64,000 nt of DNA from Marinomonas rhodophyticola (GTDB taxonomy: Bacteria > Pseudomonadota > Gammaproteobacteria > Pseudomonadales > Marinomonadaceae). The stretch lies in contig NZ_JAPEUL010000009.1 of the NCBI RefSeq assembly GCF_026113935.1, forward strand, positions 206,501 through 270,500, read 5' to 3'. The first letter of the stretch is position 1. Each line of letters begins with the position of its first letter. Shown piece by piece: positions 51,204 through 59,577 of this stretch. The notes under the pieces are model-generated. The model did not search any database. It saw only the letters and a list, made by a program, of their open reading frames with translations, and had not been told where the DNA came from. Made by a program: the position numbers and the translations under genes.

Positions 51204-51740
51204 AATATTAATAAGTTAATTAAGTATATATGTCTTTTTATGTTTGTTATGTTTATGTAAGAAGCTAAAATCTGTGCATAAATACATTTAAGCTATATAT
51301 GTTAATAACTTACATAGATAACATCTTGTTAAGACAGGGCTTCCTTTCCTGTGATGTGGATAACCTTATCCTGTGTATAAACTAGATACTTATACAGGGG
51401 GTCTTTTTTTGTTCGTCGTTGTTAAAAACTGTGCAAAACTTCTTATCCACCTATCACCAGACTTATCAACAGCAAAAAAATACACTTTTTGAAAACCTAT
51501 CTATATGTTTTTAATGAATATTTTTTTAAAAAACACGGTTACAAGGGGGTTTTTACTAAAAAACAGTCCACAGGTAAAAAAATAAAAAAATTGAAAACTC
51601 CACATTTCAAGACAATAAAGAATGTGTATAATTTCTCTGTCAATGTCTTGACAGGGATAAATTTTCGCTTGTGTATAAAAAATTAAGCCTAAAAAAGTCT
51701 GTTTTTTGTGAGTAACTTTATCCTCAGCGTCTCAATATGG
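51204..51740. other. oriC: Chromosomal replication origin oriC
   Basis: Non-coding, AT-rich region beside mnmG with a cluster of DnaA boxes: TGTGGATAA at 51355 (perfect reverse box), TGTGTATAA at 51372, 51623 and 51670, TGTGCATAA at 51273, TTATCCACC at 51443, TTATCAACA at 51463, TTATACAGG at 51390 and TTATCCTCA at 51718. A very AT-rich segment near 51204-51260 (ttaataagttaattaagtatatat) and another near 51520-51600 are candidate unwinding elements. Position next to mnmG and near parAB matches gammaproteobacterial origins. A small open frame inside (51489-51686) is considered random. Confidence 0.92.
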
Positions 51741-51805
51741 ATAAAAATCTGTTTTTGTATATCTTTTTACCCTCCTATTTCCCTAACAAATAGCTTTTGC
51801 ACAGG

Positions 51806-51848
51806 CAAAAAAAGCGCCAGTGATGCAGTAGGTTGCATCACTGGCGCT
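51806..51848 (-). terminator. Terminator of the alcohol dehydrogenase gene
   Basis: 15-bp stem agcgccagtgatgca / tgcatcactggcgct; on minus it is followed by TTTTTTT. About 30 bases after the stop at 51879, and it insulates oriC from this transcript. Confidence 0.95.
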
Positions 51849-51878
51849 GTGTCGATTACAGGCGGTTTACGGTTTTAT

Positions 51879-52937
51879 TTACTCGTCGTTTTTTAGACTT
51901 TTCATATCAATGATAAAACGGTATTTCACATCACCTTTCTTCATGCGCTGATAAGCATGGTTAATGTCTTGAATGTCGATCATCTCAGCATCACACTCAA
52001 TGCTATGTTGTGCACAGAAATCCAACATTTCTTGTGTCTCTGCAATACCCCCTATCAGTGAACCTGTAAGAATACGACGTTTCATGACCAAGTTAGCGGC
52101 ATGAACCGCGGGTTCCATCGGTTCGATCAGTCCGACTAAAATATGGGTTCCATCGACTTTTAAGCAATTCAAATAAGGGTTCAAATCATGTTGAACCGGA
52201 ATCGTATCGAGCAAGTAATCAAACGTCATGGCGGCCGCTTGCATTTGTGCCTCATCCGTTGAAACGATTACATGATCAGCACCTTGCTTTTTCGCTTCCG
52301 CTATTTTGCTTTGAGAGCGCGTGAAAATAGTCACTTCTGCACCAAAGGCTTTCGCGAATTTTACGCCCATGTGGCCTAGACCGCCCATACCTAACACGCC
52401 GACTTTATCGCCTGCTTTCACACCATGATGACGCAATGGAGAATAAGTGGTGATACCTGCACATAATAAGGGGGCTGCTTTACTCAACGCCAATGTTTCG
52501 GGAATCGATAAGACAAACTTCTCGCGAACTACGATGTGATCTGAATAACCGCCATAGGTTAACGTACCATCAATTAGGTCGTTAAAACCGTAAGTGCCAA
52601 CAAAGCCATTATCGCAATATTGCTCTAGATCTGCGGCGCAATGAGAACAATGCTGGCAAGAATCGACCATACAGCCTACACCAACAATGTCACCCACTTT
52701 GTATTTAGAGACCTTACTGCCAACTTCGGTGACTTTACCGACAATTTCATGACCAGGAACGATTGGGTAATTACTAGGACCCCAATCACTTTCTGCTACG
52801 TGAATATCAGAATGACAAACACCGCAATACAGAATATCGATGTTGACATCGTCTGCACGAAGAGCGCGGCGCTCAAAAGAAAAAGGGGCTAATGGGGTCG
52901 TTGCGGATAGAGCCGCGTAAGATTTTGCTTTACTCAT
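51879..52937 (-). CDS. Zinc-dependent NAD(P) alcohol dehydrogenase / aldehyde reductase (YahK/Ahr-like)
   Basis: Medium-chain zinc dehydrogenase of 352 residues. The catalytic zinc ligands are in YCGVCHSDIHVAESDWG (Cys near residue 37) and PGHEIVGKV; structural zinc Cys residues are in CQHCSHCAADLEQYC. The Rossmann motif is VGVLGMGGLGHMGVKFAKAF near residue 182. The pattern fits the CAD/YahK group, which prefers NADPH and reduces aldehydes. It is divergent from an AraC_N-type regulator, in the same relation as yqhD to yqhC in enterobacteria. Confidence 0.9.
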   Translation of the reverse strand: MSKAKSYAALSATTPLAPFSFERRALRADDVNIDILYCGVCHSDIHVAESDWGPSNYPIVPGHEIVGKVTEVGSKVSKYKVGDIVGVGCMVDSCQHCSHCAADLEQYCDNGFVGTYGFNDLIDGTLTYGGYSDHIVVREKFVLSIPETLALSKAAPLLCAGITTYSPLRHHGVKAGDKVGVLGMGGLGHMGVKFAKAFGAEVTIFTRSQSKIAEAKKQGADHVIVSTDEAQMQAAAMTFDYLLDTIPVQHDLNPYLNCLKVDGTHILVGLIEPMEPAVHAANLVMKRRILTGSLIGGIAETQEMLDFCAQHSIECDAEMIDIQDINHAYQRMKKGDVKYRFIIDMKSLKNDE

Positions 52938-53108
52938 AAATGCTTACTCCAGTCTGTGAACATGAAACATGTTGCGACTAGTGTAGAGCAAACTTTTTTG
53001 TTTGGTGTTGTGCATTCTTGTTATTGTTTTGCCAATTTCTCCAAATAAATGAAACTTAACTTTTGCTACACAATCTTGTATGCATAATAATCCCATTGAT
53101 TTTAATAG

Positions 53109-54002
53109 ATGGATGGATTAAAGGTGAGCGATAGAAATTTAGTAGATTTGATCAAATCTCTAGTGAGCGAAGATGGTTTCAGCGATACCTTGATTGCCAA
53201 TGTTCGTTTAATGAAGTGCGCAAAATCTTTACCTCGAATGCCTCTTATTTATCGGCCAGGACTTACTATCATTGTTCAAGGTCAAAAAATAGGCTATTTA
53301 GGCGACCGTGAAATCCACTACAATTCCGGTCACTACTTGGTTCAAACCCTGCCTCTGCCTTTTGAATGCGAAACCTTTGCCAGTCAACAAGAACCGCTTT
53401 TGGGTGTCTCTATTGATATCGACCCTGTTGTATTATCTGAGTTGGTGACTGTTTCTTCTGAAGACGCTTTAAAGCCATCTGTTACTCATTTTCCCATGTC
53501 ATCTGTCCCAATGAGTGATGACATGCTTGAATCCGTGTTTCGTCTTATTAAAGCGTTGCATGATCCTCACACCGCCAAAGTCATGGGGCAAAGTCGAGTG
53601 AGAGAGGTCATTTTTGAAGCCTTGCAAAGCCCACAAGGTGCTGCATTACGGGCCTTAGTGGTAAATCAAGGGCGCTTTTCATTAATAGTGAACTCTCTCA
53701 AGCAATTACATCAGCAGTTGGATCAAGAGGTACGTGTTGAACAACTCGCTGAAGATGCCAACATGAGTGTTTCCAGTTTTCATCATCACTTTAAAAATGT
53801 CGCAGGATCTTCTCCTTTGCAGTACTTGAAGCGTTTGCGCCTTTTGAAAGCGCAAATGTTATTGAATCAAGGTCATTTAAATGTCAGTCAGATTTCCTTA
53901 GAAGTGGGTTATAAAAGCGTGCATCAGTTTAGTCGCGACTATAAACGTTATTTTGGTTCACCGCCGACAAAAGACAAATTAAGAGAAGATGCCGTAATAT
54001 GA
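53109..54002 (+). CDS. AraC-family regulator with AraC_N domain
   Basis: Regulator of 297 residues. The N-terminal AraC_N-type domain is recognised by LPRMPLIYRPGLTIIVQGQK and HYLVQTLPLPFECETFASQQ near residue 80. The C-terminal DNA-binding domain has RVEQLAEDANMSVSSFHHHF and ISLEVGYKSVHQFSRDYKRY. ATG 53109 is used; GTG 53124 has a better purine-rich upstream and is an alternative. It faces the aldehyde reductase gene, so control of that gene is the natural inference. Confidence 0.87.
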   Translation: MDGLKVSDRNLVDLIKSLVSEDGFSDTLIANVRLMKCAKSLPRMPLIYRPGLTIIVQGQKIGYLGDREIHYNSGHYLVQTLPLPFECETFASQQEPLLGVSIDIDPVVLSELVTVSSEDALKPSVTHFPMSSVPMSDDMLESVFRLIKALHDPHTAKVMGQSRVREVIFEALQSPQGAALRALVVNQGRFSLIVNSLKQLHQQLDQEVRVEQLAEDANMSVSSFHHHFKNVAGSSPLQYLKRLRLLKAQMLLNQGHLNVSQISLEVGYKSVHQFSRDYKRYFGSPPTKDKLREDAVI

Positions 54003-54017
54003 AGCGCTTGAATTAAA

Positions 54018-54032
54018 TAGACGATTGGTCTA
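54018..54032. promoter_or_regulatory. Operator upstream of acuR (AcuR site)
   Basis: tagacgattggtcta, an inverted repeat TAGAC-N5-GTCTA, just upstream of the acuR reading frame. The same sequence with one centre difference recurs before acuI at 54787. Identical arms before both genes point to a shared TetR-type operator. Confidence 0.75.
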
Positions 54033-54054
54033 AATTTATACCTATCGTATTTTA

Positions 54055-54744
54055 TTGCTTAGGTATAAACACTTGCTTTCTGTCCTTGATAAACCAGATA
54101 TCGCCGCCAACTTGCCCAATAATCCTCGTCGTGGCCGACCTAAAAAGTCGTCAGTAGACCCTTTGGATACGCGTGAGGCTTTATTACGCGCCGGTATGCT
54201 GATACTGACGGAGTCTGGATTTACCCGCAGTGGTATCGACCCCATCCTAAAGTCCATAGGTGTACCAAAAGGCTCTTTTTATCATTACTTCTCCAGTAAA
54301 GAAGCCTTTGGTTTGGCCGTTTTAGAGCGCTATCGCCGTTATTTCGAAGCTAAGTTAGACGGTTTTTTGCTCGATGAGGCATTTTCTCCGCTAGAGCGTT
54401 TGCAGCGCTTTGTCCAAGATGCTCAAGACGGTATTGTCCGCCACGAGTTTAAACGAGGTTGTTTAGTCGGTAACTTAGAGCAAGAGTCTTCTCTGCTGCC
54501 TGAAGCATTCAGTGAGCAGCTGCAAATGACCTACCAAAGCTGGCAAGATCGTGTTGCTGTTTGCTTATTAGCAAGCCAAAAGCACGGTGAAATCACTCTG
54601 CAAACGAGTATCGAAGAGACCGCTCAAGCATTTTGGATGGGCTGGGAAGGTGCTGTTCATAGGGCAAGACTAGTAAAAAGCACTCAGCCATTAAGCTTAT
54701 TCATGACGTTTTTTATCCAAGCGATTCAAAGCAAAACCCATTAG
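54055..54744 (+). CDS. acuR: TetR-family regulator AcuR-like
   Basis: Repressor of about 229 residues. The leading segment NNPRRGRPKKSSVDPLDTRE is typical of AcuR-type TetR proteins, and the helix-turn-helix follows in SGIDPILKSIGVPKGSFYHY near residue 62. The C-terminal ligand domain of TetR_C type contains FKRGCLVGNLEQESSLLPEA near residue 140. It precedes acuI, and two copies of one operator lie before the two genes. In Rhodobacter, AcuR represses acuI and DMSP lyase genes until acrylate appears; the same role is inferred. The start is uncertain (a TTG at 54055 or a downstream codon). Confidence 0.83.
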   Translation: MLRYKHLLSVLDKPDIAANLPNNPRRGRPKKSSVDPLDTREALLRAGMLILTESGFTRSGIDPILKSIGVPKGSFYHYFSSKEAFGLAVLERYRRYFEAKLDGFLLDEAFSPLERLQRFVQDAQDGIVRHEFKRGCLVGNLEQESSLLPEAFSEQLQMTYQSWQDRVAVCLLASQKHGEITLQTSIEETAQAFWMGWEGAVHRARLVKSTQPLSLFMTFFIQAIQSKTH

Positions 54745-54760
54745 CAATAAACCAGGCAGA

Positions 54761-54775
54761 AAAACCTAGGTTTTT
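54761..54775. repeat. Palindrome aaaacctaggtttt between acuR and acuI
   Basis: Perfect 14-base palindrome followed by an extra T, 12 bases before the acuI operator. It may be a short terminator for acuR or another protein site. Confidence 0.35.
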
Positions 54776-54786
54776 AGCTATTTAAC

Positions 54787-54801
54787 TAGACGAATGGTCT
54801 A
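54787..54801. promoter_or_regulatory. Operator upstream of acuI (AcuR site)
   Basis: tagacgaatggtcta, the same inverted repeat as at 54018 with one base different in the centre, ending 13 bases before the acuI start, so binding would block transcription or initiation. Confidence 0.75.
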
Positions 54802-54814
54802 AAGTGGAGAATTT

Positions 54815-55798
54815 ATGTTTAAAGGTTTATTCATCACGCAAGAAGACAAAAAAAGCGCTGTATCTATCGTTGATTTATCAGAAGATCAGCTACCGGAAGG
54901 CGATGTGCTAATCGAAGTGCATTACAGCACCTTAAATTATAAAGACGGCTTAGCCATCACTGGTAAGTCTCCTGTGGTGCGTTCTTTCCCCATGGTGCCA
55001 GGGATCGACTTAGTGGGTAAGGTTTTGCAAAGTGATTCCAATCGCTTCTCGGTGGGTGATCTTGTGGTACTGAATGGCTTTGGTGTGGGCGAAGTACATT
55101 GGGGTGGATTGGCTGAAAAAGCTCGTTTAAAAAGCGACTGGCTTATCCCGCTTCCAAAAGGTATAGACGCTAAGCAATCTATGGTAATAGGTACAGCGGG
55201 TTATACGGCAATGTTATCCGTACTTGCGCTTGAAAAACAAGGTGTTACGCCAGATTCTGGTGATATTTTAGTGACTGGCGCCAACGGTGGTGTTGGTAGT
55301 TTTGCCATTCGCCTATTAAATCGTCTTGGTTATCACGTGGTTGCCTCCACTGGACGAATGGAAGAAAGCGATTATTTGAAAAGTCTTGGCGCGAGCGACA
55401 TCGTTGATAGAAAAACACTGTCTGAGCCGGGTAAACCTTTACAAAAAGAGCGTTGGGCAGGGGTCATCGATTGTGTCGGCAGTCACACACTCGCCAACGC
55501 CTGTGCAAGCACAAAATACGGCGGTGTGGTAACCGCTTGTGGCTTAGCTCAAGGCATGGACTTCCCTGCTTCCGTTGCGCCATTTATTTTACGAGGCGTT
55601 AAGTTAATCGGTATCGACAGCGTCATGCGACCTTTAGCAGACCGCATTGAAGCGTGGCAACGCTTAAGCGAACTTTTGCAACCTACAGACTATGACAACA
55701 TCTGTGAAGAAATTGCTTTGCAAGACGTAGTCGAAACGGCCTATAAATTGCTTGATGGAAAGGTACGCGGTCGAGTGATTGTCAACATAAAAGCCTAA
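54815..55798 (+). CDS. acuI: Acrylyl-CoA reductase AcuI
   Basis: NADPH-dependent MDR-family reductase of 327 residues (YhdH/AcuI group) that converts toxic acryloyl-CoA to propionyl-CoA, as in DMSP and acrylate breakdown. The start has GGAG upstream. Key segments: YSTLNYKDGLAITGKSPVVR near residue 35, VPGIDLVGKVLQSD, and the Rossmann motif ILVTGANGGVGSFAIRLLNR near residue 148; no zinc ligands. The late segment CGLAQGMDFPASVAPFILRG is diagnostic of the YhdH group. No DMSP lyase is in the window. Confidence 0.93.
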   Translation: MFKGLFITQEDKKSAVSIVDLSEDQLPEGDVLIEVHYSTLNYKDGLAITGKSPVVRSFPMVPGIDLVGKVLQSDSNRFSVGDLVVLNGFGVGEVHWGGLAEKARLKSDWLIPLPKGIDAKQSMVIGTAGYTAMLSVLALEKQGVTPDSGDILVTGANGGVGSFAIRLLNRLGYHVVASTGRMEESDYLKSLGASDIVDRKTLSEPGKPLQKERWAGVIDCVGSHTLANACASTKYGGVVTACGLAQGMDFPASVAPFILRGVKLIGIDSVMRPLADRIEAWQRLSELLQPTDYDNICEEIALQDVVETAYKLLDGKVRGRVIVNIKA

Positions 55799-55855
55799 TA
55801 ATGGGCTTTTATGTCCTATCAACGAGACCTGTTTGACCCGCAGCAAGGATTAACT

Positions 55856-57016
55856 ATGAAGATTGTAATTGCCCCTGATTCCTTTAAAGAAAGTTTAACC
55901 GCGCTGGAAGTAGCGAATGCGATTGAGGTGGGTTTTCGTCAGGTATTTCCTCAGGCGGAGTATATAAAAGTGCCGATGGCAGATGGTGGCGAGGGGACGG
56001 TACAATCCATGGTTGACGCGACTCGAGGTCATTTGGTTGACCTTGAAGTGACCGGTCCGCTGGGCAATAGAGTCATGGTGCAATACGGTATTTTAGGTTC
56101 GGTAGAGGGTCAAACATCGACCACTGCGGTGATTGAAATGGCGTCCGCTTCGGGGTTGCATTTGGTGCCACGAGATCAGCGTGATCCACTTTACACCACC
56201 AGCTACGGAACCGGAGAATTGATCAAAGATGCTCTAGATCGAGGCATTAAACACATCGTTTTGGGATTAGGTGGCAGTGCAACCAATGACGCAGGTGTGG
56301 GGTTGGCACAAGCATTGGGCATTCAATTTCAAGGCGATAATAGTCAAGAACTGCCCTTTGGCGGCATGGCGCTTGCGCAATTGAGCCATATTGATATGAG
56401 TCTGGTGCACCCTCTTCTAGCAGAGTGTCATTTTGATGTGGCTTGTGACGTGGATAATCCTTTATGTGGTGAACGTGGCGCTTCCGCTATTTTTGGCCCA
56501 CAAAAAGGCGCGACACCTGAAATGGTGACTTTATTAGATAAGACGTTAGCGCATTTTGCGGATGTCTTGGTACAAAGCGGGTTTGCTGATCATCGTCTCG
56601 ACCCTGGCGCTGGCGCGGCGGGTGGCATGGGCTTGGGCGCAAAAGTGTTTCTTAATGCAACCCTCAAACCGGGCATTGAGATTGTTATGGAAACCGTTGG
56701 TCTGGCTGACAAACTGAAAAATGCCGATTTAGTCATCACTGGCGAAGGCCGAATAGATGGTCAAACCGTGTTTGGCAAAACCCCAATGGGGGTACTGAAA
56801 CAAGCCAACTCAAATAGGGTTCCCACCATTGGTATAGCGGGTAGTTTAGGGAAAGACGCTGAGGCTATTTTAGCCCACGGCATGTTGGCGATTTTTCCCA
56901 TCATTCCGGCGCTCGATAGCTTAGACAATGTCTTACTTCAGGCGGAAACGAATGTAATCAACTCATCACGTAATATCGCAGCCGCCATTCAATTAGGACG
57001 GCTGCTGAGCGAATAA
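55856..57016 (+). CDS. Glycerate 2-kinase (GlxK/GarK type)
   Basis: Class II glycerate kinase, 386 residues, phosphorylating D-glycerate to 2-phosphoglycerate. The start is ATG 55856 (MKIVIAPDSFKESLTA) with AAGGAT upstream, as in GlxK; the open frame to 55811 overlaps nothing else but has no site. Signatures are MADGGEGTVQSMVDATRGH near residue 41, VLGLGGSATNDAGVGLAQAL near residue 134, RLDPGAGAAGGMGLGAKVFL near residue 246 and VITGEGRIDGQTVFGKTPMG near residue 295. It lies 57 bases after acuI, but no pathway link is clear. Confidence 0.92.
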   Translation: MKIVIAPDSFKESLTALEVANAIEVGFRQVFPQAEYIKVPMADGGEGTVQSMVDATRGHLVDLEVTGPLGNRVMVQYGILGSVEGQTSTTAVIEMASASGLHLVPRDQRDPLYTTSYGTGELIKDALDRGIKHIVLGLGGSATNDAGVGLAQALGIQFQGDNSQELPFGGMALAQLSHIDMSLVHPLLAECHFDVACDVDNPLCGERGASAIFGPQKGATPEMVTLLDKTLAHFADVLVQSGFADHRLDPGAGAAGGMGLGAKVFLNATLKPGIEIVMETVGLADKLKNADLVITGEGRIDGQTVFGKTPMGVLKQANSNRVPTIGIAGSLGKDAEAILAHGMLAIFPIIPALDSLDNVLLQAETNVINSSRNIAAAIQLGRLLSE

Positions 57017-57128
57017 ATACCGTGATGAGGTGAAAAAGTTACGCTTTTTTTACGCGCCAATCTTAACTCCCTTTGCTACAGTCTTGCTTGTACTTCTCCT
57101 TAGGTAAAAGGCCATCACAAGCGAGACT

Positions 57129-58205
57129 ATGAAAAGACCAGCGATTTCTTCCCATTATGCCGCCATGTTTGCGGTCTGTAGCGCTTTATTGATCAGCTAT
57201 GGTTTGGATCTTTGGTTGGGATCGAATATTGCGATTTTATTGATTTTGCAGCTGTCTGTGGTTGTCGTCGCGTTATCATGTCATCCCCGCTGGGTGTATG
57301 GTATCGCTTTATTTGAAGCCTTATGTTTTAACTTCTTATTTACGGCGCCCCGTTATTCATTTGAGATGTTTAATCGCAACGACATGGTGAATGTGCTGGT
57401 GTTTTTATTGGTGGCAGCGGTCACCAGTAAGTTAGCCGAACTGTACCGCGATCAACAGAGTCGTTTAAAACAAGAGCAATTGCGCAATAGTATTTTATTG
57501 TCCGTTTCCCATGACTTACGCACTCCGTTAGCGACCATTATTGGCACCCTAAGTACATTAAAAGAATACATGGATAAGCTCACCGAGAAAGAAAAAGCTG
57601 AGCTGTTCGACAGTGCCATCAGTGAAAGCCACCGACTGCATCAGTACATAGAAAACCTACTGCAAGCTACGAAATTGCAACACGGTGTGGTGCTCCCAAA
57701 ACAATCCGCGCAGTCAGTGGTGACTATCATGCACCTTGTTGTTGAGCGATTTAGTCAGCAACAATCCCGCTTACATCTGCACACAGAGGATAAATTACCA
57801 CTGGTTTCAGTGAGTTCGTCACTTATTCAACAAGCGATTTTTAATGTTGTCGACAATGCTTTGAGATACTCACCAGCAGACAAGTCTGTGACCATTTCTG
57901 TAAAGTCGTTAGACACAGATAATAAGCCTCCTCAGGTTAGTATTGAGGTACAAGACCAAGGGATTGGTATTCGAGCGGATCAGTCTGATAGCATTTTTGA
58001 GCTGTTTTATTCGGTTGACGCTTTCAAGCGAAACGACAGCGGGACGGGCTTAGGTTTGGCGGTATCAAAAGGCATTATCGCCGCACATCAAGGTACGATT
58101 CAATCCGTTCCGGTTGAGCAAGGTTGTCTGATTCGTATTTGCTTGCCCGCGTGCCATGAGACATTAGCGCATGGTAAAGGAGGAATGTCTCATGATGCTT
58201 TATAA
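57129..58205 (+). CDS. Short KdpD-like sensor kinase (DUF4118 membrane domain, no Usp domain)
   Basis: Histidine kinase of 358 residues. It begins with the four-helix DUF4118 membrane domain (residues 8-105, including YGIALFEALCFNFLFTAPRY) and continues with the KdpD-type DHp helix (LLSVSHDLRTPLATIIGTLS, phospho-acceptor His near residue 128) and ATPase boxes NVVDNALRYSP, DQGIGIRADQSD and GTGLGLAVSKGI. E. coli KdpD carries about 370 further N-terminal residues (KdpD and Usp domains) and a GAF domain, which are lacking here. The response regulator overlaps downstream, and KtrAB follows, so a potassium or turgor response is inferred. Confidence 0.88.
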   Translation: MKRPAISSHYAAMFAVCSALLISYGLDLWLGSNIAILLILQLSVVVVALSCHPRWVYGIALFEALCFNFLFTAPRYSFEMFNRNDMVNVLVFLLVAAVTSKLAELYRDQQSRLKQEQLRNSILLSVSHDLRTPLATIIGTLSTLKEYMDKLTEKEKAELFDSAISESHRLHQYIENLLQATKLQHGVVLPKQSAQSVVTIMHLVVERFSQQQSRLHLHTEDKLPLVSVSSSLIQQAIFNVVDNALRYSPADKSVTISVKSLDTDNKPPQVSIEVQDQGIGIRADQSDSIFELFYSVDAFKRNDSGTGLGLAVSKGIIAAHQGTIQSVPVEQGCLIRICLPACHETLAHGKGGMSHDAL

Positions 58206-58879
58206 AATACTGGTGATCGACGATGAGCCTCAAATCCACACCTTTATTCGAATCTCATTGGTAGCAGAAGGGTTTACGTACCTTGGTGCACAATCCATCG
58301 CCGAGGCGAAACAGGTGATTCAACAAGATTCACCGCATTTATTGATATTGGATTTAGGCTTGCCAGATGGCGACGGCATGGATTTGGTCAACCTTGTACG
58401 CGCCACCAGCAACACGCCGATCCTCATTTTGACCGCTCGCGATGAAGAAGATGAAAAGATTCGTCTGCTTGAAGCGGGTGCGAATGATTACCTAAGCAAA
58501 CCCTTCGGCATTCGCGAATTGATTGTCCGAGTAAAAGTGTTACTGCGGGACTTAGTTAATACTCACTTACCTACTGACATTCTAGAAACCAAAGATATTA
58601 AGCTAGAAATTAGTACCAACCAAGTGTGGTTTCAAGGTGTGCCCCTGGCGTTAACCAAGAAGGAATTTGCCTTTTTGCGCATGCTCATGACAACGCCAGA
58701 CAAACTGGTGATGCAAGAAGATTTATTGGCCAACATTTGGGGGGGACTCATACCCAAGATTCGCATTACTTGCGGATTTTAGTCAGTCAGCTGCGAAAAA
58801 ATTCAACGATAATGCCAATGATCAGCGTGTTATCAAAACGGAAGCTGGCCTAGGTTATCGCTTGTTATCTGATCGTTAA
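58192..58879 (+). CDS. kdpE: KdpE-like response regulator, frame broken twice
   Basis: OmpR-family response regulator, about 230 residues after correction. ATG 58192 has AAAGGAGG 8 bases upstream and overlaps the kinase gene. The receiver domain contains ILVIDDEPQIHTFIRISL, the phospho-acceptor Asp in LLILDLGLPDGDGMDLV near residue 53, and DYLSKPFGIRELIVRVK with Lys. The winged helix has LTKKEFAFLRMLMTTPDK, then after two breaks DSHYLRILVSQLRKKF and GLGYRLLSDR. The breaks are in a G7 run (58739-58745) and an A6 run (58796-58801); one base in each restores the family sequence. Confidence 0.88.
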
Positions 58880-58922
58880 ATTATCGAAAGACTCTCAAAA
58901 ATACGAACAAAAGGGAATCAAT

Positions 58923-59576
58923 ATGGCGCATTTTACGGTAATTGGTTTGGGGCGTTTTGGCATTGCGGCCAGCATGGAGCTGATTTATTTAGGGCATACG
59001 GTCACGGGGGTGGATCGAGACGCTAAAATTGCAGAAAAATATGTTGATGACTTCACCCAAGTGATAATTTGTGATTCCACTGATGAGAATGCCTTAAAAG
59101 AACTTGATTTGATTAACAGCGAGGCGGTGCTGGTGGCCATTGGTGAAGACATGGAATCCAGCCTGTTGTGCATCTTGGCACTGAAAAAGCTGGGCGTGAA
59201 AGAGATTTGGGTCAAAGCCAGCAGCCGTGCTCACCATACTATTGTTTCTAAATTGGGTGTCGCTCGCATTATTCATCCTGAAGAAGAAATGGGGGTTCGA
59301 GTGGCCCAAGCGTTGAACTATCCGATGGTGAACGATTACCTGTCGATTGGTCATGGTCTATATGTGGTGGAAATACACATAAAATCCCATTTGGATGGCC
59401 AGTCATTAGGCGACGTTCTCAGTGCGTCGAAAGGGCGTGTTGAAGCCGTGATGATCAAACGAGAACAAGAAACATTTTTGCAATTGAAGCATGATTTTGT
59501 TTTTCAAACCCATGACGTTCTATTGTTGTCTGGTACACGCACTTCTCTAAAATCCCTCGTACCAAGGTTGGTTTGA
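58923..59576 (+). CDS. ktrA: Potassium uptake regulatory subunit KtrA
   Basis: Cytoplasmic gating ring protein of the KtrAB potassium channel, 217 residues. The RCK_N nucleotide-binding motif is TVIGLGRFGIAASMELIYLG (GxGxxG) near residue 4, followed by VTGVDRDAKIAEKY with the ribose-binding acidic residue. The RCK_C domain starts near residue 140 (YVVEIHIKSHLDGQSLGDVL). It is followed by ktrB with a one-base gap. Confidence 0.93.
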   Translation: MAHFTVIGLGRFGIAASMELIYLGHTVTGVDRDAKIAEKYVDDFTQVIICDSTDENALKELDLINSEAVLVAIGEDMESSLLCILALKKLGVKEIWVKASSRAHHTIVSKLGVARIIHPEEEMGVRVAQALNYPMVNDYLSIGHGLYVVEIHIKSHLDGQSLGDVLSASKGRVEAVMIKREQETFLQLKHDFVFQTHDVLLLSGTRTSLKSLVPRLV

Positions 59577-59577
59577 T

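Noticed and set aside
51489..51686. 65-codon open frame inside oriC
   Set aside because: Lysine- and asparagine-rich composition follows the AT-rich origin; no ribosome-binding site and it spans DnaA boxes.
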